A DNA stretch of 64,000 bases from Clostridia bacterium (GTDB lineage: Bacteria > Bacillota > Clostridia > Oscillospirales > Oscillospiraceae), in NCBI GenBank assembly GCA_009929315.1, contig SAAS01000002.1, positions 186,001 to 250,000 on the forward strand, written 5' to 3'. Of this stretch, positions 59,201-64,000 are shown one piece after another (position 1 is the first letter of the stretch; each line of letters begins with the position of its first letter). The position numbers and the translations under genes are program-made. The notes below the pieces were generated by a model. It saw only the letters and a list, made by a program, of their open reading frames with translations. It was not told the origin of the DNA and searched no databases.

Positions 59201-59758
59201 CTATTTTTTCGGCGTTCCGTCAGCGTTAAAGAGGGGCAGCGGCGCAAGGAAGGTAACGTCCTTTCGCTTTTGCGCGTCGCCCTCGGCAAGCACGAACATA
59301 CGTCCGACAATATTTCCGCCCGCCTTTTCCACCAGCTCCTCGACTGCCTTGAGCGATTCGCCCGTGGAGATAACGTCGTCAACAATCAAAATGCGCTTTC
59401 CGCGCATCTCGGCGGCATCGGCCACGTCAAGCACCAGCTTCTGAACCTTATCGGTTGTAATCGATTTAACCTCGACCTCAAAAACACCCGTCATGTAAAG
59501 CTTGGGTGATTTGCGGGCAAGAAAGTATTTATTCTCGCCGCTCTGGCGTGCCATTTCATAGAGAAGCGGAATGCTTTTCGCCTCGGGTGCGATTATGTAG
59601 TCATATTCCGGAGCTATTTTAAGAAGCTCGGAGGCGCAGTGAACCGTCAATTCAACGTCCCCGAAAATAACAAACGCACCTATATATAAATCATCGGAAA
59701 CGCGGCAAATCGGCAGTTCGCGCTTTAACCCGGCAATGTCGATCTCATAGCTAAGCAT
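59201..59758 (-). CDS. Phosphoribosyltransferase (adenine PRT-like)
   Basis: A 185-residue type I phosphoribosyltransferase. The PRPP-binding loop is RILIVDDVISTGESLKAVEELVEKAGG (about residues 120-146); an upstream segment DYIIAPEAKSIPLLYEMAR matches APT-like enzymes (APEARG in true Apt). Because this segment differs (EAKS), salvage of adenine is likely but not certain; it could also be a purR/xpt-like or regulatory PRT. ATG at 59758 follows AGGAGG. Confidence 0.83.
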   Translation of the reverse strand: MLSYEIDIAGLKRELPICRVSDDLYIGAFVIFGDVELTVHCASELLKIAPEYDYIIAPEAKSIPLLYEMARQSGENKYFLARKSPKLYMTGVFEVEVKSITTDKVQKLVLDVADAAEMRGKRILIVDDVISTGESLKAVEELVEKAGGNIVGRMFVLAEGDAQKRKDVTFLAPLPLFNADGTPKK

Positions 59759-59907
59759 CAAAATATCCTCCTAAACATGTCTTTCCCTTTGGCAAAAAAT
59801 CTGCCCTTCAAATTCACGGGAATAATAACACAACGCTTTTATTATACATTTATTTCATCAAATATCAACACAATCAGGTTAATTTAGAGCGTATTCAGCG
59901 AAAAAAA

Positions 59908-61185
59908 TTACCTCTTGTGATAGTCAACTATAACAGGCTTTCCCGTTAAGTATCTTCTCACCATGTCAAGAGCGCAGTTTGAGGCAAGCGTTCTCACTCT
60001 TGACCTGCCCAGTCCCGAGCTGAGCTTCGTAACAAAAACCTCATTTTCCGTTGCAAGCGCGACAAATACCGTCCCCACAGGATTAATTCCGTCCCCTTCG
60101 GGCCCCGCAAGTCCCGTTGTCGCAACCGCTACGGAGGTTTTGAATATTGCTCTGGCACGTTCGGCCATTTCGGAAGCAACTTCGCCGCTGATAACGCCGT
60201 GTTTTTCTATAAGCTCGGGCGAAACGCCCAAAACCGAGGTCTTGCTCTCCGCCGCGTAGGTAACCGCGCCGCCGACAAAAACCTTAGAGGAGCCGCGCAA
60301 ATCGGTAAGTCTCTTTGCGATAAAGCCGCCGGTACAGCTCTCCGCGGTTGAGATAGTCATATTCTTCTGACAAAGCAGCTCGAAAACCACCTGTTCAAGG
60401 CTGCCCGCATCCATACCGTAAATAATGTCGCCCAAAACCGAGCGAACCTTTTCGATTACGGGCTTTATCATTTCCTCCGCTTCCGCCTCGGACTTAGCCT
60501 TCGCGGTAATGCGGAGCTGAACCTCGCCCTCCTTGGCGTAAGGCGCGAGTGTCGGATTTGAAAGCTCGTTCATCATATCGACGAGCTTCGACTCAACCGT
60601 GCTCTCGCCGCTGCCGACGATGTTGAGGTTGTGCGACAAAATCACCTCGTCGGAAAGGGCGCGCAGATATGGCATCGCACAGGCCTTGAACATCGCATTG
60701 CACTCACGCGGAGGCCCGGGCAGCATAATAACGCGCGCACCCTTTGCCTCAAAGGCACAGCCGGGCGCCGTTCCCCATTCGTTGTGGAAAATCGTGCAGC
60801 CGGCGGGCAGATAGGCCTGCTGGAGGTTATTTTCCGTCATGGAGTCAACACCTATAACCTCTTTGAAATAGCGTTTTATCTCCTCGGCAAGCTCCTCGTG
60901 CAGCACCATCTCAAGGTCAAACGCACTCGCAAGCACCTGTTTTGTCAGGTCGTCGCAGGTGGGGCCAAGCCCCCCTGTGGTTATAATAATGTCCGCGCGT
61001 TCCCGCGCAATCTGAACAGCGCCCTTAAGTCTTTCGGGATTGTCTCCCACAACCGTGTGGTAAAAAACATTTATGCCCAACTCGGAGAGGTATATGGAAA
61101 TATCTCTTGCATCTGTATTGGTTGTGCCGCCCAAAAGCAGTTCCGTTCCGACCGACAGAATCTCGGCACTTAAAGTTTTATTCAT
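59908..61185 (-). CDS. cinA: CinA: nicotinamide-nucleotide amidase/ADP-ribose pyrophosphatase family
   Basis: A 425-residue protein of two domains. The N-terminal MoCF/COG1058 domain has SVGTELLLGGTTNTDARDISIYLSELG, ITTGGLGPTCDDLTKQ and LPGPPRECNAMF; the C-terminal CinA domain has STAESCTGGFIAKRLTDLRGSSKVFVGGAVTYAAESK and TTGLAGPEGDGINPVGTVFVAL. The family recycles pyridine nucleotides and is named for competence induction. In many Firmicutes recA follows; here thiI is the upstream neighbour instead. Confidence 0.95.
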   Translation of the reverse strand: MNKTLSAEILSVGTELLLGGTTNTDARDISIYLSELGINVFYHTVVGDNPERLKGAVQIARERADIIITTGGLGPTCDDLTKQVLASAFDLEMVLHEELAEEIKRYFKEVIGVDSMTENNLQQAYLPAGCTIFHNEWGTAPGCAFEAKGARVIMLPGPPRECNAMFKACAMPYLRALSDEVILSHNLNIVGSGESTVESKLVDMMNELSNPTLAPYAKEGEVQLRITAKAKSEAEAEEMIKPVIEKVRSVLGDIIYGMDAGSLEQVVFELLCQKNMTISTAESCTGGFIAKRLTDLRGSSKVFVGGAVTYAAESKTSVLGVSPELIEKHGVISGEVASEMAERARAIFKTSVAVATTGLAGPEGDGINPVGTVFVALATENEVFVTKLSSGLGRSRVRTLASNCALDMVRRYLTGKPVIVDYHKR

Positions 61186-61227
61186 AAGACCATTTCCTTC
61201 CGATTTTGATTATGCACCGTTTCGGCA

Positions 61228-62397
61228 CTAGATATCGAACTTCACAATTTCCCTTGAATCGAACGCCTCATCCACAAGCGCCTGAACGTCAAGAACACTC
61301 TCGACCTGTAAAACGTCCTCGAGCTTCGGCTTGGTTCTGGGATGGCGCGGCGTGAACACCGTGCAGCAATCCTCGAAGGGCAGAATCGAAGTTTCAAAGG
61401 TGCCGATTTTTCTGGCTATCTGCACGATATCCGTCTTATCCATGCCGATAAGCGGACGCAAAACAGGCAGGGAAATGCAATCCTCCGTTACTCGCAGTGC
61501 CTCCATGGTCTGGCTTGCGACCTGTCCTAGGTTTTCGCCCGTGACAAGCGCCTTGCAGCCGTTTTGAAGAGCGATTTTCTCCGCAATGCGCATCATGAAA
61601 CGGCGCATAATCAGCGTAAAATACTCCTCGGGGCAGTTTGCGCGGATTTCCTCCTGAATATGCGTGAATGGTACTATCTCAACGGCGAGCCTGCCGCAAT
61701 AAGCTGTTAAAATCTTTGCGAGCTCCAGCACCTTTTCCTTCGCCTGCTCGGAGGTATAGGGGAAGGAGAAAAAGTGAACGGGAACGAGATGAATCCCGCG
61801 GCGCGCTATCATATAGCTCGAAACGGGACTGTCAATTCCGCCCGACAGGAGTGTTACGGCGCTGCCGTTTGAGCCGACGGGCATACCTCCGGCCCCGGGC
61901 TGCGGTCTCGCGTGGACATAGGCCGCGGTTTCGCGCACCTCGATGTGGACAACAAGCTCGGGCGTGTGAACATCCACCCTTATCTCGGGATACTCGTCAC
62001 TTAACAAGCCCCCGACGTATTGCGAAAGCTCAATGCTCGACATCGGAAAGCCCTTGTCGGAACGCTTTGCCTCCACCTTAAAGCTTTTTGCTGCCCTCAT
62101 ATCCTCGTCGAGATATTTCTTTGCGGCCTCAAAAATGGCATCCTTGTCTTTATCGCAGGCAAGCGCTCGGCTCACTCCCACAAAGCCGAATACCTTCTGC
62201 GCCGCTTCAAACGCCCCGTCCATGTCGCAATTGCCGAGTGGCTCCGCGTAAACGGTAGATTGGGTCGAATAGACTTTAAATTCCCCGAAGGGCCTAAGCC
62301 TGTGCTTTAGATTGGCCAGAAGCCTTCCCTCAAAAAAACGTCTGTTCTGACCCTTAAGTACAATTTCCCCCTGCTTGAGGAGTAGAATATCATTCAT
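61228..62397 (-). CDS. thiI: tRNA 4-thiouridine synthase ThiI
   Basis: A 389-residue enzyme that adenylates U8 of tRNA and inserts sulfur. The N-terminal ferredoxin-like and THUMP domains (residues about 1-165) are followed by the PP-loop SGGIDSPVSSYMIARRG (about 183-199), VTGENLGQVASQTMEAL and CCTVFTPRHPRTKP. It lacks the C-terminal rhodanese domain of E. coli ThiI, as is usual in Firmicutes, so a separate sulfurtransferase is needed. Confidence 0.95.
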   Translation of the reverse strand: MNDILLLKQGEIVLKGQNRRFFEGRLLANLKHRLRPFGEFKVYSTQSTVYAEPLGNCDMDGAFEAAQKVFGFVGVSRALACDKDKDAIFEAAKKYLDEDMRAAKSFKVEAKRSDKGFPMSSIELSQYVGGLLSDEYPEIRVDVHTPELVVHIEVRETAAYVHARPQPGAGGMPVGSNGSAVTLLSGGIDSPVSSYMIARRGIHLVPVHFFSFPYTSEQAKEKVLELAKILTAYCGRLAVEIVPFTHIQEEIRANCPEEYFTLIMRRFMMRIAEKIALQNGCKALVTGENLGQVASQTMEALRVTEDCISLPVLRPLIGMDKTDIVQIARKIGTFETSILPFEDCCTVFTPRHPRTKPKLEDVLQVESVLDVQALVDEAFDSREIVKFDI

Positions 62398-62489
62398 TTA
62401 ACGAGTTCCTTCATATTGTATTTGCCGCTCGGCCTTCTGTCTTTGCCAAAAACATAAGGTTTTCGTAAATTTAAAGCAAGGCGTCGCCT

Positions 62490-64000
62490 TTAGTTTTCCG
62501 CTTCGCCTCGAGGCTCTCGGAAGTCATAGGTACGGTACTGTATTGCCTCGGCGAGATGATTGGGCATAATGCTCTCCGCGCCGTCAAGGTCGGCGATGGT
62601 TCGCGCCACGCGCAAAATCCTGTCGTAGCTTCGCGCCGTTAGCCCCATTTTTTCAAACGCCAGCTTCATGAGCGCTTCGCTGTCCTCAGAAAGTTCGCAA
62701 TATTCGCGAAGCTCGGCCTGTTCCATTCTGGCGTTGCAGTCAAACCCCGCTTTTTCGAAGCGGCCTCGCTGCTTGAGCCTTGCGGCGTTAACGCGGCTTT
62801 TTATATCCTCGCTCTTTTCCGCGGGCTTTCTGATGCGGAGCTCGTCAAATTCGAGAGCGGGCACCTCGACCACAATGTCAATCCTGTCGATAAGCGGACC
62901 AGATAGTTTGCTGTGGTATTTCCGAACACTTGCTTCGCTGCAATTGCAGCGTCCCGAGCTATGCCCGTACCAGCCGCATTTGCAGGGGTTCATCGCGCAA
63001 ACGAGCATAAAGCTCGCGGGATATGTAGCGGAGCCCGTTGAGCGCGAAATTGTGACCTTACCGTCCTCAAGCGGCTGGCGCATGACCTCAAGGACGTCGC
63101 GGTGAAATTCGGGCATCTCGTCCAGAAACAGCACGCCGTTATGCGCAAGCGAAATTTCCCCAGGCTGAAGCTGAGCACCTCCCGCCATTGCTGAAGAACT
63201 GAGCGTATGGTGCGGCGCACGGAAGGGCCTTTGTGTGACAAGCGGCTTTTCGCGGCTTGTCAGTCCCATAACGGAGTGGATTTCGGTGGTTTCAAGCGCT
63301 TCCGCGCCGCTCATATCGGGCAGAATCGTCGGAAGGCGCTTCGCAAGCATGGATTTTCCCGCGCCGGGAGGCCCGACGAGCAGAATATTATGCCCGCCCG
63401 CCGCCGCTACCTCGAGCGCACGCTTCACATTTTCCTGACCCTTGACCTCCGAAAAATCGGCGGAAACGGTGGAAACGCACTTAAGGTCGGGTATCTCAAT
63501 AGGCGAAAGCGGTTTCTCGCCCGAAAAATGCTTAATAAGCTCGGAAACGGTTTTAACGGGGTAGACCGCAACGCCCTCCGCGAACGAAGCCTCGGGAGCG
63601 TTATCGGCGGGGACGAAAAGCTTTGTAATACCCACGCGCCTTGCGGCAAGCGCCATCGGCAGGGAGCCGCGCACGGGGCGAACCTCGCCCGTTAAGCCCA
63701 GCTCCCCGAAAAACGCGCAGTCCTCGGACGGAGCTTTAATCGCGCCGTTCGCCGTGAGTATCGCAAGGAGCATGGGCAGGTCGTAGGTTGTACCGCCCTT
63801 TTTCGTGTCCGCTGGTGCGAGGTTGATTGTCAGCCGTGAAACGGGGAAGTTAAGCCCCGTGTTTTTAATGGCGGCGCGAACCCTATCACGCGCTTCCTTA
63901 ACGGCGGTATCGGGCAGCCCTACGATATCAAAAGACGGCAGTCCGCTCGACAAAAAGCACTCGACGGATACTTCGTATCCCCCGATGCCCTTAATGCCGA
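62490..64000 (-). CDS. comM: YifB/ComM-family Mg-chelatase-like AAA+ ATPase (5' end cut by window)
   Basis: The frame runs off the right edge; about 30 N-terminal residues are missing and the visible part begins GIKGIGGYEVSVECFLSSGLPSFDIVGLPDTAVKEARDRV. It has the Lon-like ChlI domain, Walker A GPPGAGKSMLAKRLPTIL, Walker B LFLDEMPEF, sensor NPCKCGWYGH with the zinc-finger cysteines (CAMNPCKCGW..CNC) and the C-terminal YRTYDF. ComM-type helicases promote branch migration of incoming DNA during natural transformation. Confidence 0.94.
   Translation of the reverse strand, partial: GIKGIGGYEVSVECFLSSGLPSFDIVGLPDTAVKEARDRVRAAIKNTGLNFPVSRLTINLAPADTKKGGTTYDLPMLLAILTANGAIKAPSEDCAFFGELGLTGEVRPVRGSLPMALAARRVGITKLFVPADNAPEASFAEGVAVYPVKTVSELIKHFSGEKPLSPIEIPDLKCVSTVSADFSEVKGQENVKRALEVAAAGGHNILLVGPPGAGKSMLAKRLPTILPDMSGAEALETTEIHSVMGLTSREKPLVTQRPFRAPHHTLSSSAMAGGAQLQPGEISLAHNGVLFLDEMPEFHRDVLEVMRQPLEDGKVTISRSTGSATYPASFMLVCAMNPCKCGWYGHSSGRCNCSEASVRKYHSKLSGPLIDRIDIVVEVPALEFDELRIRKPAEKSEDIKSRVNAARLKQRGRFEKAGFDCNARMEQAELREYCELSEDSEALMKLAFEKMGLTARSYDRILRVARTIADLDGAESIMPNHLAEAIQYRTYDFREPRGEAEN

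Overview
The window is a chromosomal segment of a Gram-positive, spore-forming anaerobe, most likely a clostridium (Oscillospirales-like is a guess). The reasons are strong AGGAGG-type ribosome sites, consensus TTGACA/TATAAT promoters, a T-box leader, a small acid-soluble spore protein, an [FeFe]-hydrogenase, PadR/DUF1700 pairs and typical Firmicutes gene order (recJ-relA-dtd, typA, rpsO-pnp-M16 peptidase, comM-thiI-cinA). Most of the window is core chromosome of moderate GC; the block at 3.3-6.9 kb is visibly more AT-rich.

Layout: 0-3.2 kb, Trk potassium uptake operon (two RCK proteins, a 34-residue membrane peptide, TrkH, an exported OB-fold-like protein). 3.26-6.93 kb, a small island at the 3' end of tRNA-Val(GAC), flanked by a 19-bp copy of the tRNA end and carrying a BcgI-like restriction-modification enzyme, its specificity subunit and an autoregulatory HTH protein. 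7-9 kb, two-subunit chromate transporter and a zinc-ribbon/Ig-like surface protein. 9-21 kb, housekeeping: typA, rpsO and pnp with structured leaders, M16 peptidase, MBL hydrolase, dtd, relA/spoT, recJ, tRNA-Leu(UAA). 21-31 kb, signalling and redox genes: an MBL enzyme and a FadR-type regulator sharing face-to-face promoters inside one 36-bp palindrome, a GreA-like factor, two membrane GGDEF proteins around an [FeFe]-hydrogenase-like protein, a CDGSH protein and a PanE-like reductase.

30.8-34.3 kb is the most interesting locus. A heliorhodopsin is transcribed divergently from a marR-MFS efflux operon. The two promoters are symmetrical, and the marR gene is broken by one in-frame TGA codon in its DNA-binding helix region. 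34.4-39 kb holds an EamA transporter and an arsenic operon (arsR, permease, DUF2703, thioredoxin-like, acr3) with two ArsR-type operators. 39-44 kb has a spore protein, an orphan small gene, two SDR enzymes, DUF1700/PadR and asparagine synthase.

44.3-47.5 kb is a T-box leader with a TGG (Trp) specifier in front of a three-gene ABC transporter like TrpXYZ. 47.6-64 kb holds carbonic anhydrase, CapA-like phosphatase, a DUF1700-like membrane pair, ACT protein-hom-lysC (threonine/methionine branch), HtrA protease, XRE regulator, lepA, mntP, tadA, a phosphoribosyltransferase, cinA, thiI and the 5'-truncated comM. No CRISPR array, transposase or integrase was seen. All functions are read from sequence motifs by eye; no database search was run.
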